The notes: generated by a model not told the origin, from the sequence alone. Shown: positions 7,105 to 13,489, counted from the first letter of the stretch. The stretch is 16,958 nucleotides of DNA from an uncultured Coprococcus sp. (GCA_900767685.1 CAAGAB010000234.1:1-16958), one strand, 5' to 3'. Program-made: numbers and translations.

Positions 7105-7206
7105 GAGAGTATTTTTAGTGGAAATCAGGAAAAATTTGTAACTGAAATGATCTAAGATTGAACAAAATAGAAAAACGAACTGTTACAAAAGCCGGCATAT
7201 TATAAA

Positions 7207-7317
7207 TCAGGAATAACACGACTCAGGAATAACACGAATCAGGGATAGTACGATTCAGAAATAACACGAATCTAGAATAACATGAATTCGGAATAAAAGA
7301 ATCCAGAATAGCACCCG
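7207..7317. repeat. 16-bp tandem repeat array, seven units
   Basis: Seven units with consensus TCAGGAATAACACGAA start at 7207, 7223, 7239, 7255, 7271, 7287 (15 bp) and 7302, with divergence increasing toward 7317. The last unit forms the left arm of the DUF4317 terminator hairpin, and its right arm (7341-7353) is an inverted copy of the repeat core. The stretch 7105-7206, just before the array, shows nothing I can interpret. Confidence 0.9.
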
Positions 7318-7353
7318 CAGTCGGTGAAGAGTGCAGAGATGTTATTCTGGATT
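7300..7353 (-). terminator. Probable terminator of the DUF4317 gene
   Basis: AATCCAGAATA (7300-7310) pairs perfectly over 11 bp with TATTCTGGATT (7343-7353). The 32-nt interior contains further pairing (CACC/GGTG). On the minus strand the stem is followed by CTTTTATT, a modest U-tract. A second small hairpin, AACAACT-GCT-AGTTGTT (7365-7381), spans the stop codon itself. Confidence 0.6.
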
Positions 7354-7372
7354 TTAAAATAAGCAACAACTG

Positions 7373-8566
7373 CTAGTTGTTATTGATCGGTATTCCGTTC
7401 ACCTCAACCTGATCGGATATCTGGATGACGATACACTTTCGTCCGTCGATCTCCATGGTCTCCACGAGATCCGTGCGTTCGGGATTTACCTTGATGACAA
7501 CATCCGGAGTCTTTACCTCAAAAGTCTTGGTGTTTGCAACATTTGTCGCGTACATGACGGCTGACTTCTCACGTGGTACAACTATGGCTGGTTCATCCTC
7601 AGGGTTCTCAGATGTCTGTTCAGGCGGTGCTGCCGCAGCGGTTACCTTCTCGTAGTGGGCGTCAAAGTCTGCCATCTTGTCATCTGAAACCCCACTTTCT
7701 GTCAGAAGATTCTTTATAGTGTTCTTTGAGAGTGTGAGAGGCTCAGGGTTGTCCTTTTGCTGCTCGATCATCTCATTGAGATTGTCATGAATGGTTTTCA
7801 CCATCTCATAGCTGCAGTCATCACCGAGAGTCTCGGTGACAATCTCCTGAAATACATCCTTCTGCTCACTTGCCGTTATAGGCAGTGAAGTTCCGAGCAG
7901 ATTGCTGATGAAACTGTCGTGAAGCTCCTCAGGTTTCTTGGTGTAATACAGGACATTGTGGATGTCAGTGCCCCTGTCTATAAATGCCGGGAACAGGAAC
8001 CCGATGTCAGGCATATCAACCACCCAGTCGCGAACCCTGTTGTGGAATGTGCTGTCCATGTCGTAGTAGCTTAGCCCTGCTTTGGAACGATTGACATGGC
8101 ATATTGAACACATGATATATTCATATACCTCGTCAGAGGCGTCATCCATCATGATCCCATCCGTGGTCTTGCCGGGAACATCATATGTATCATGTATCAA
8201 CAGGATAAGGTAGTTACCTGTATAGTCATAGTTTTCGATGACCTTATCATAGAATTCATCTATAAGCGCATCGTCCTCAAGATTACTTTTTCTCAGTCTG
8301 TTGAGAAATTCCTGGGTGCCGCCATCAAACTCCTGTGAGGTTGGAAATGGCATTGTCACCAGATTCTTTCCTATGCTTCCAGAAAGGGTTTTCTTAAATA
8401 TCTCAAAATATTTGAATGTCTCTTCCTCTGGCATGGTGAGGAACTGTTCTTTTATAGTTGCAACCTTTTTGTTGTCACCGTCCACATAGCATCCGCATAT
8501 CTTACTGATTGAACATGTGGATGGGGCAAATTGGTGCCTGATCTCAAGTACATCTTTTTTTGTCAT
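7373..8566 (-). CDS. DUF4317 family protein, function unknown
   Basis: A 397-residue soluble protein that I recognise as DUF4317, a family common in Lachnospiraceae and relatives. Typical stretches are ICGCYVDG near the N-terminus, EETFKYFEIFKKTLSG, a VIENYDYTGNYLILLIHD strand, DRGTDIHNVLYYTK, LTESGV, and KTPDVVIKVNPERTDLVE near the end. A low-complexity hinge (TAAAAPPEQTSENPEDE) separates the N-terminal 300 residues from a small C-terminal domain. No signal peptide or membrane segment is seen. I chose ATG 8564-8566 because GGAG lies 8 nt upstream; the longer upstream reading has no start support. It is transcribed alone, divergent from the two-component genes. Two conserved cysteines in ICGCY and two in MCSICH could bind metal, but this is speculation. 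Confidence 0.85.
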   Translation of the reverse strand: MTKKDVLEIRHQFAPSTCSISKICGCYVDGDNKKVATIKEQFLTMPEEETFKYFEIFKKTLSGSIGKNLVTMPFPTSQEFDGGTQEFLNRLRKSNLEDDALIDEFYDKVIENYDYTGNYLILLIHDTYDVPGKTTDGIMMDDASDEVYEYIMCSICHVNRSKAGLSYYDMDSTFHNRVRDWVVDMPDIGFLFPAFIDRGTDIHNVLYYTKKPEELHDSFISNLLGTSLPITASEQKDVFQEIVTETLGDDCSYEMVKTIHDNLNEMIEQQKDNPEPLTLSKNTIKNLLTESGVSDDKMADFDAHYEKVTAAAAPPEQTSENPEDEPAIVVPREKSAVMYATNVANTKTFEVKTPDVVIKVNPERTDLVETMEIDGRKCIVIQISDQVEVNGIPINNN

Positions 8567-8602
8567 AAATAAAACTCCATTTCTATTTTGATATCTTTGT
8601 CC

Positions 8603-8631
8603 AGTATACCACAAAATTGTGCAAGCCTTAA
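8603..8631 (-). promoter_or_regulatory. Probable extended -10 promoter of the DUF4317 gene
   Basis: On the minus strand TATACT (8603-8608) is preceded by TG-G, an extended -10 element, with a poor -35 (TTAAGG) 17 nt upstream. CACAA-AA-TTGTG (8610-8621) lies in the spacer. GATATCTTT (8590-8598) and AAAGATATC (8630-8638) form a 9-bp inverted repeat around the promoter, a plausible operator pair. Confidence 0.5.
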
Positions 8632-8654
8632 AGATATCTTAAACTTTCAAACGG

Positions 8655-8683
8655 TTGTTTCTTAATGGCAGTATGATGATAAT
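8655..8683 (+). promoter_or_regulatory. Candidate promoter for the two-component operon
   Basis: GATAAT (8678-8683) lies 17 nt after TTGTTT (8655-8660). The -10 is good (5/6) and the -35 weak, as expected for an activator-dependent promoter. TCTTAA at 8637 and 8660 (23-bp step) could be response-regulator half-sites. Confidence 0.4.
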
Positions 8684-8706
8684 TGAGAACAGGAGGTGAT
8701 TGTGGT

Positions 8707-8751
8707 ATGCTGAGAATAAATGTGTGTGCCAGGTCTTCATGCAAAACCTGA
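8707..8751 (+). CDS. Possible 14-residue leader peptide
   Basis: AGGAGGTGAT (8691-8700), complementary to the 16S rRNA 3' end, is followed after 6 nt by ATG CTG AGA and a stop at 8749-8751, giving MLRINVCARSSCKT. The rest of the leader contains CAGGT/ACCTG (8730-8751) and TCAG..CCTG pairing with CAGGCTGA (8761-8796). So strong a ribosome binding site before so short a frame suggests a leader peptide or a structured regulatory leader. The site could also be fortuitous. Confidence 0.25.
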   Translation: MLRINVCARSSCKT

Positions 8752-8827
8752 TATGCTGCGTCAGCTATTTGCCTGATAAGACTTCGGCAGGCTGATGTTA
8801 AATGATTAAAAGGTGAGGTTATGAAAA

Positions 8828-9517
8828 ATGTACAATATATTAATATGTGACGATGAAAAAGACATAGTATCAGCGATAGAGATATATCTCAAGACAGCGG
8901 GGTATTCGGTATACAAAGCTTATAACGGAAAGGAAGCTGTTGATATGGTAAATGACAACGATATACAGCTTGTGCTAATGGATGTCATGATGCCTCAGAT
9001 GGACGGTATAACAGCCATGGCAAAGATAAGAGAAAACAGCAATGTACCGGTTATCATGCTGACGGCAAAGAGTGAGGATACCGACAAGGTGCTGGGACTT
9101 GAGGTCGGCGCAGATGACTATGTGACAAAACCGTTTAATCCAGTGGAACTTCTGGCAAGGGTAAAGTCACAGCTCAGGCGTTATATGCAGCTGGGAGGCG
9201 GAGAGACACCGAAAGATAAGCTGGTTATCGGAGGAATAGAGCTTGACGACAAATCCAAACAGGTCACACTTGATGGAGAACTTATGCCCCTCACCCCAAC
9301 GGAGTATGACATACTAAAACTTCTTATGCAGAATGTGGGAAAGGTATTTTCTACAAAAGAAATATACAGGGCAGTGTGGAAAGAGGATCCTATGGGAGCG
9401 GAAGGATCTGTTGCAGTACACATAAGACATCTTAGAGAAAAGATAGAGATAAATCCTTCAGAACCAAGATATATAAAGGTTATCTGGGGAAGAGGTTATA
9501 AAATGGAGGTACAATAG
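8828..9517 (+). CDS. OmpR/PhoB-family response regulator
   Basis: A 229-residue two-domain regulator. The receiver (1-120) has the acidic pocket D8-D9, phosphoacceptor D52 in LMDVMMPQMDG, T79 and K101 in the KPF motif. The winged-helix DNA-binding domain (132-229) has LTPTEYDILKLLM and VHIRHLREKI, ending in IKVIWGRGYKME. It should be phosphorylated by the adjacent kinase and bind direct-repeat promoter sites. GAGG (8815-8818) lies 9 nt upstream of ATG 8828. An ATG at 8821 is in another frame and stops after nine codons. The stop codon overlaps the kinase start, so the two are cotranslated. The regulated genes are unknown; the divergent DUF4317 promoter is the nearest candidate. Confidence 0.95.
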   Translation: MYNILICDDEKDIVSAIEIYLKTAGYSVYKAYNGKEAVDMVNDNDIQLVLMDVMMPQMDGITAMAKIRENSNVPVIMLTAKSEDTDKVLGLEVGADDYVTKPFNPVELLARVKSQLRRYMQLGGGETPKDKLVIGGIELDDKSKQVTLDGELMPLTPTEYDILKLLMQNVGKVFSTKEIYRAVWKEDPMGAEGSVAVHIRHLREKIEINPSEPRYIKVIWGRGYKMEVQ

Positions 9518-11958
9518 TGGATAAGGCGATTTATAAGATACGAGGAAATGTGTTCTTTAAACTTGGAATATATATTCTTGTGGCGGTGCTGGCATATGGA
9601 ACGCTGTATACAGGCGGTCTGGTGCTGCAGGGAAGCTACCTTGGAGTGTACAGTGATGATGATCAGGGCGCGACGCCGTATGAGAGGCTTGTAAATGATT
9701 ATGTGGAGGACACAAATGATGCGCTTACCGAAAAGGTGAAGGATTACATCCAGGATACAAGGTCGCAGCTGGAGAGCATTACAACATATAATCAGCTCGT
9801 GAGTGCTGATCATAACGGAGATATGGTTATAACTGCGGATGATGTTTTCCGGAGATTGACCAACGCGGACACAACATCTGCGATCAAGTCGTCATACCGG
9901 TATGCGGATATACTTGAACGAGATGATATCGGCTATATGCTGACGGCAGCCTGCAGTGATGATACAAATGCAAATAATGGAAAGATAAAAGTAACGACCG
10001 GAAATATAAAGCTGATAAATGACGAAGCCCGACTGGACGACAATATATATACGAACAATTATGACAGCATGATAGAAGTGCCTGTTAAAAGATATATTGT
10101 GTTTAACAATCTAGGTGATATGGAACAGGGTGAGCAGTATATCAATGCCTTGCTGGGGGAGAACGATCCATATTATGACGAATACACGTATAATGAAGAA
10201 AATGACGAAAATGCTACTGTGGAGAATGATACAGATTCTGTATTGACAGCGGATGGCAAGTCTATCACCACACAGGATATCATGTATGGCGATTATTACC
10301 CGAGTTCAGTCGAAAAACTGTATTTTGACGACACAGACGAGATTGGCAGTTCATCTGGGAATGGCTACTGTCTTGTGCTAAGCTATGATGCATATTCATT
10401 TATAAATATCACGGGAAAGTGCTATGTGGACGTGGCGGCTGCTGTAGACAATATCAAAGCGTCAAATCCAGAAATGGTCCAATACATTGGAGTATGGAAT
10501 ACGAAGAGTAAGGGGATACTGGCAGGATTTGCAGTTGTGTTGTTGCTGTGCATCGTCATGTCAATATTTTCAATGGTCAACGCCGGCGTAAAGACAGGGA
10601 ATGAGACGATCACTCTCGGCAGATTTGAGAGGACTCCGACGGAGCTTGTGCTGGCTATGGCAGTATGCTCTGCTGCTGCAGCAGTAGGGATCTGCGTTGA
10701 AAGCGGTATTGCATCCATGTGTGTGAACCAGTATAGGAACTACACATTTGTATCAGAAAATATACAGTACATTGCGTTTCTGGTGCCGGTGGCATGTCTA
10801 TATTCTGTGGCGTTGTTTTTCTTTGATAATATAGTCGCTAAGGTGAAGGCGGGAACATTTTTTGCAGACTGCCTGATAATCCGCGCACTGAAGTGGATAG
10901 CAAGAAAGGCGAAAGCTTGTTTCAGATATGTGAAAAGTCATATGTCCCTGACGCAGAAGGGCGTATGGGCTTATATAGGTATAACTATAGTAGAGATAAT
11001 TTTTGTGACAATTCTGGCGGCAGGCAGCATGAGAGGCCTCCTTTGGGTGGTGATTTATATCATTTTAAAATGGCTGTGCATAGTCGGAATAGTGGCATAT
11101 ATCATTCAGACACAGGAACTTTACAAATGTGCTAAAGAGATGGCGGAAGGCAATCTTGACAGGAAAGCGGACACAAGCAAGATGTTCTGGGTATTCCGTG
11201 CACACGGTGAACATCTCAACCAGATAAGTGACGGCATGTCAAAGGCTGTTGAGGCAAGAATGAAGAGTGAACATTTGAAGACGGAACTCATAACAAATGT
11301 ATCCCACGATATAAAGACCCCGCTTACCTCCATAATCAACTATGTAGATCTGCTGCAGAAGGACGATATGGATGAGAAGACAAGACAGGAATATATAGAA
11401 GTTCTCTCAAGGCAGTCCGCGAGACTGAAAAAACTCATAGAGGATCTGGTCGAGGCATCCAAGGCATCCACCGGCAATATCCAGATAAACTGGGCAGATA
11501 TAGATGCAAATATGCTGCTTGAGCAGGCTGTTGCAGAATATGAGGATAAACTTGCAAATGTCGGGCTTAAGGTCGTATTCACAAGATCAGAGGTGCCGGC
11601 AGTCATAAGGGCTGATGGACAGCATCTGTGGAGAGTATTTGATAATCTCCTTGCCAATATAAGCAAATACGCAATGCCTGGAACCAGAGTGTATGCATCC
11701 GTGATCCATGAAACTGGTTCAGTGAGAATTGAGTTCAAGAACATCTCCAGAGAGGCTTTAAATGTGTCAAGTGATGAGCTTATGGAGAGATTTGTCCGTG
11801 GGGACAGTTCGCGAAATACAGAGGGCAGCGGTTTGGGACTTTCTATAGCAAACAGCCTTTGCACACTCATGAGGGCTGACTTTAAGCTGAGCATAGATGG
11901 TGATCTGTTCAAGGCAGTTATAGAGTTCAAAGATAAAAACATAAAAACAGATGCATAA
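9517..11958 (+). CDS. Multi-pass membrane sensor histidine kinase
   Basis: An 813-residue protein starting at GTG 9517, which overlaps the regulator's TAG, with GGAGG (9505-9509) 7 nt upstream. One membrane helix (about 17-38) is followed by a large acidic external domain (39-333), then about five more helices (334-355, 376-398, 414-436, 482-502, 508-530), a HAMP-like or linker region, HisKA with H597 in NVSHDIKTPLTS, and the ATPase with N-box N710 (FDNLLANISKYA) and G2 GSGLGLSI at 770-777. The classic DxGxG G1 box is replaced by KNISREALN, as in many Firmicutes VanS-like kinases. The external domain contains DHNGDMVITADD (98-109), which fits an EF-hand/dockerin Ca2+ loop. The stimulus is unknown; cell envelope or Ca2+ are possibilities. 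Confidence 0.93.
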   Translation: MDKAIYKIRGNVFFKLGIYILVAVLAYGTLYTGGLVLQGSYLGVYSDDDQGATPYERLVNDYVEDTNDALTEKVKDYIQDTRSQLESITTYNQLVSADHNGDMVITADDVFRRLTNADTTSAIKSSYRYADILERDDIGYMLTAACSDDTNANNGKIKVTTGNIKLINDEARLDDNIYTNNYDSMIEVPVKRYIVFNNLGDMEQGEQYINALLGENDPYYDEYTYNEENDENATVENDTDSVLTADGKSITTQDIMYGDYYPSSVEKLYFDDTDEIGSSSGNGYCLVLSYDAYSFINITGKCYVDVAAAVDNIKASNPEMVQYIGVWNTKSKGILAGFAVVLLLCIVMSIFSMVNAGVKTGNETITLGRFERTPTELVLAMAVCSAAAAVGICVESGIASMCVNQYRNYTFVSENIQYIAFLVPVACLYSVALFFFDNIVAKVKAGTFFADCLIIRALKWIARKAKACFRYVKSHMSLTQKGVWAYIGITIVEIIFVTILAAGSMRGLLWVVIYIILKWLCIVGIVAYIIQTQELYKCAKEMAEGNLDRKADTSKMFWVFRAHGEHLNQISDGMSKAVEARMKSEHLKTELITNVSHDIKTPLTSIINYVDLLQKDDMDEKTRQEYIEVLSRQSARLKKLIEDLVEASKASTGNIQINWADIDANMLLEQAVAEYEDKLANVGLKVVFTRSEVPAVIRADGQHLWRVFDNLLANISKYAMPGTRVYASVIHETGSVRIEFKNISREALNVSSDELMERFVRGDSSRNTEGSGLGLSIANSLCTLMRADFKLSIDGDLFKAVIEFKDKNIKTDA

Positions 11959-12002
11959 AAGTAGGACATGTATAAACTGTAAGGATTATTGTACAAAAAT
12001 AA

Positions 12003-12030
12003 TTTATCTTGATTTTGTTTATCTTGATTT
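12003..12030 (+). repeat. 13-bp direct repeat upstream of the fur-like operon
   Basis: TTTATCTTGATTT occurs at 12003-12015 and 12018-12030, a 15-bp step, 15 nt upstream of the -35 box. It may be an activator or upstream-element site or part of the kinase 3' region, where I see no convincing terminator. Confidence 0.5.
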
Positions 12031-12044
12031 ACCACAATTTGTTA

Positions 12045-12073
12045 TTGACAACTAATTTATGTTAGTGCATACT
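12045..12073 (+). promoter_or_regulatory. Promoter of the fur-like/HMA operon with overlapping operator
   Basis: Exact TTGACA (12045-12050), a 17-nt spacer and CATACT (12068-12073). The -10 lies inside GTTAGTGCATACTAAC (12061-12076), a perfect 6-bp inverted repeat. Together with ACTAA at 12051 it makes three alternating half-sites, ACTAA, TTAGT, ACTAA (12051, 12062, 12071). A protein bound here would block RNA polymerase directly. Confidence 0.65.
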
Positions 12074-12082
12074 AACCTTGGC

Positions 12083-12106
12083 GATAATATTATCAATTAG
12101 CAATTG
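12083..12106 (+). promoter_or_regulatory. Fur-box-like palindrome and adjacent inverted repeat
   Basis: GATAATATTATC (12083-12094) is a perfect 12-bp palindrome. The classic Fur box core is GATAAT-N-ATTATC, so this is that core without the central base. It is followed directly by CAATT-AGC-AATTG (12094-12106). It lies near the start of the transcript, before the Fur-family gene, which suggests autoregulation. Confidence 0.55.
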
Positions 12107-12138
12107 GATTTATTTGAGACTATTTCAAGGAGGCGTGT

Positions 12139-12624
12139 ATGATGGCTGACGATAAAACAGTGACGGACAAGAAGAATATAGATGATACAGGTATCCAGCG
12201 AACAGCGATGCAGAAGGAGATAGTTATCAGCAGACTGAGAGAGCGTGGCTGCAGGATAACAAGGCAGAGAATGATACTTCTGGATATAATCCTTGGGGAA
12301 GAATGCTCATCTTGTAAGGAGATATACTATAAAGCAGCAAAGCAGGACAGTAAGATCGGTTCGGCTACAGTGTACAGAATGGTGAATACACTGGAGGATA
12401 TTGGGGCGATCAACAGAAAGAATATGTATAAGGTTGCCTGCGGAGAAAGCTGTGGAATAGAGGATGCCTGTGTCATCGAGCTTGATGATTCATCGAGCAT
12501 AGAATTGTCGGCAAAAGAATGGAACCGTATAATAAGAGCAGGGTTGATGGCCGGTGGTTATATTGAGAATCAGGCAGTTACAGGTGTAAGTGTAAAGCCG
12601 TGCGGATGCGGTACTTGTTGTTAG
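12139..12624 (+). CDS. Fur-family regulator, histidine-free and cysteine-rich
   Basis: A 161-residue protein. Residues 30-99 are a Fur-type winged helix: LRERGCRITRQRMILLDIIL, then KIGSATVYRMVNTLEDIGAI. The rest resembles a Fur dimerisation domain, but the histidine-rich metal sites are absent and the sequence has no histidine at all. Instead there are ten cysteines: C38, C56xxC59, C101, C105, C111, and C155, C157, C160, C161 in the tail KPCGCGTCC. This points to a thiolate-based sensor, perhaps for a soft metal such as Cu+ or Zn2+, or for redox; which one is inference. AAGGAGG (12127-12133) lies 5 nt before ATG 12139 and 8 nt before ATG 12142; either could be used. An HMA metal-binding protein follows 22 nt later in the same operon. 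Confidence 0.88.
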   Translation: MMADDKTVTDKKNIDDTGIQRTAMQKEIVISRLRERGCRITRQRMILLDIILGEECSSCKEIYYKAAKQDSKIGSATVYRMVNTLEDIGAINRKNMYKVACGESCGIEDACVIELDDSSSIELSAKEWNRIIRAGLMAGGYIENQAVTGVSVKPCGCGTCC

Positions 12625-12646
12625 AGACGAAGGAGATGAGTAAAAA

Positions 12647-13003
12647 ATGGGTGGAACGATACTTGTTATATGTATACTGCTGCTTATAGTCGTAGGTGCG
12701 GTTATCAGTTCTGCAAAGCATTTTAAAGGAGAGGGCGGCTGCTGTGGCGGTGGCGGCTCTGTGAAGATTAAAGGTGACAAGATAAAAAATGTTGTGGCTG
12801 TAAAAACCATTTATATAGAGGGCATGCACTGCGGCAACTGTTCGGCGAGGGTGCAGAATGCACTCAACAGTTTGGAGAATGTGAACGCAAAAGTTGATCT
12901 GAAGAAACAGAAGGCTGTGGTAAAGCTTGGAAGAGAGACTACGGACGATGAACTTATAAGATGCGTGGAGAAAGCTGGATACACTGTGAAAAATATAGCT
13001 TGA
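12647..13003 (+). CDS. Membrane-anchored heavy-metal-associated (HMA) domain protein
   Basis: A 118-residue protein in three parts. An N-terminal membrane helix (about 4-23) has no clear cleavage site. A short basic and glycine/cysteine linker (KHFKGEGGCCGGGG, 24-37) adds a CC pair. The HMA ferredoxin-like domain (about 53-117) carries the copper-chaperone motif GMHCGNC at 59-65 and the typical GYTVKNI end. Free-standing CopZ-type HMA proteins are about 70 residues, so this is a membrane-tethered version. It could bind Cu+ or Zn2+ and pass it to a transporter; no P-type ATPase is nearby. AAGGAG (12630-12635) lies 11 nt before the ATG. With the preceding Fur-like regulator it forms a two-gene operon. 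Confidence 0.88.
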   Translation: MGGTILVICILLLIVVGAVISSAKHFKGEGGCCGGGGSVKIKGDKIKNVVAVKTIYIEGMHCGNCSARVQNALNSLENVNAKVDLKKQKAVVKLGRETTDDELIRCVEKAGYTVKNIA

Positions 13004-13058
13004 TAGGGTTTTTGAAAAATTAATTTGAGAAAAATTGTAAAAAATTTTCAAAAAATTG

Positions 13059-13087
13059 TTGGCAATTTGGCTTTGATGTGGTATTAT
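13059..13087 (+). promoter_or_regulatory. Promoter of first tRNA-Gly
   Basis: TTGGCA (13059-13064), a 17-nt spacer and TATTAT (13082-13087), ending 29 nt before the mature tRNA 5' end. Confidence 0.85.
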
Positions 13088-13116
13088 CCATATTGTTGTG
13101 TTGAACACAGCAATAA

Positions 13117-13188
13117 GCGCGAGTGGCTCAGCGGTGGAGCATCTCCTTGCCAAGGAGAGGGTCGCGGGTTCGATTCCCGTCTCGCGCT
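13117..13188 (+). tRNA. tRNA-Gly (GCC), copy 1
   Basis: The cloverleaf has a perfect acceptor GCGCGAG/CTCGCGC, anticodon stem TCTCC/GGAGA around TTGCCAA (anticodon GCC), T-loop TTCGATT and discriminator U. CCA is not encoded. It is identical to copy 2. Confidence 0.97.
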
Positions 13189-13257
13189 CTTGGCAGATAT
13201 CACAGATTATGTTTATTTATGTAATTTGTCATATTGCTAAAAATTTTCAAAAAATTG

Positions 13258-13286
13258 TTGACAGTTTAGCAACGGTATGGTATCAT
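13258..13286 (+). promoter_or_regulatory. Promoter of second tRNA-Gly
   Basis: Exact TTGACA (13258-13263), a 17-nt spacer and TATCAT (13281-13286). It has a better -35 and a weaker -10 than the first copy. Confidence 0.85.
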
Positions 13287-13316
13287 CCATATTGTTGTGA
13301 GAAACACAGCAGATAA

Positions 13317-13388
13317 GCGCGAGTGGCTCAGCGGTGGAGCATCTCCTTGCCAAGGAGAGGGTCGCGGGTTCGATTCCCGTCTCGCGCT
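13317..13388 (+). tRNA. tRNA-Gly (GCC), copy 2
   Basis: Base-for-base the same gene as at 13117, exactly 200 bp downstream. A terminator follows at 13406, so transcripts from either promoter end there. Confidence 0.97.
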
Positions 13389-13405
13389 CTTTTACATTAA
13401 TTCAC

Positions 13406-13433
13406 AGTCAGGATTTTTCTCCTGACTTTTTTT
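13406..13433 (+). terminator. Rho-independent terminator after the tRNA-Gly pair
   Basis: AGTCAGGA (13406-13413) pairs with TCCTGACT (13420-13427) around a TTTTTC loop, followed by a seven-T run. Confidence 0.92.
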
Positions 13434-13489
13434 GTGCCATAAATCAATAATTACCTACATTGGTAATAAAATTTAATATATTTTTACTA

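Larger units (their letters stand above)
13040..13388 (+). repeat. Tandem duplication of a promoter-tRNA-Gly unit
   Basis: 13040-13188 and 13239-13388 are two copies about 199-200 bp apart. The A/T-rich upstream block ending in ATTGTTG, the CATATTGTTGTG block and the whole tRNA gene match, while the promoter spacers differ (for example TTGGCA versus TTGACA and TATTAT versus TATCAT). The 50-bp joint at 13189-13238 shows no terminator. Confidence 0.9.

Noticed and set aside
6694..7200. 10-bp direct repeats GCCGGCATAT at 6694 and 7191 as target-site duplications of a mobile element
   Set aside because: No transposase or terminal inverted repeats lie between them, and a chance 10-bp match over 500 bp is not rare.
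6846..7317. CRISPR array
   Set aside because: The 18-bp and 16-bp units are contiguous with no unique spacers, and no cas genes are present.
8821..8850. ATG at 8821 as the response regulator start
   Set aside because: It is out of frame with the regulator and stops after nine codons; ATG 8828 gives the family's usual MYNILICDDE start.
10422..12035. Long minus-strand frames opposite the histidine kinase and other genes
   Set aside because: They are antisense shadows of well-supported genes, lack ribosome binding sites and show no recognisable domains.
13025..13316. Small open frames across the tRNA-Gly region
   Set aside because: They run through tRNA genes and promoters and have no coding features.
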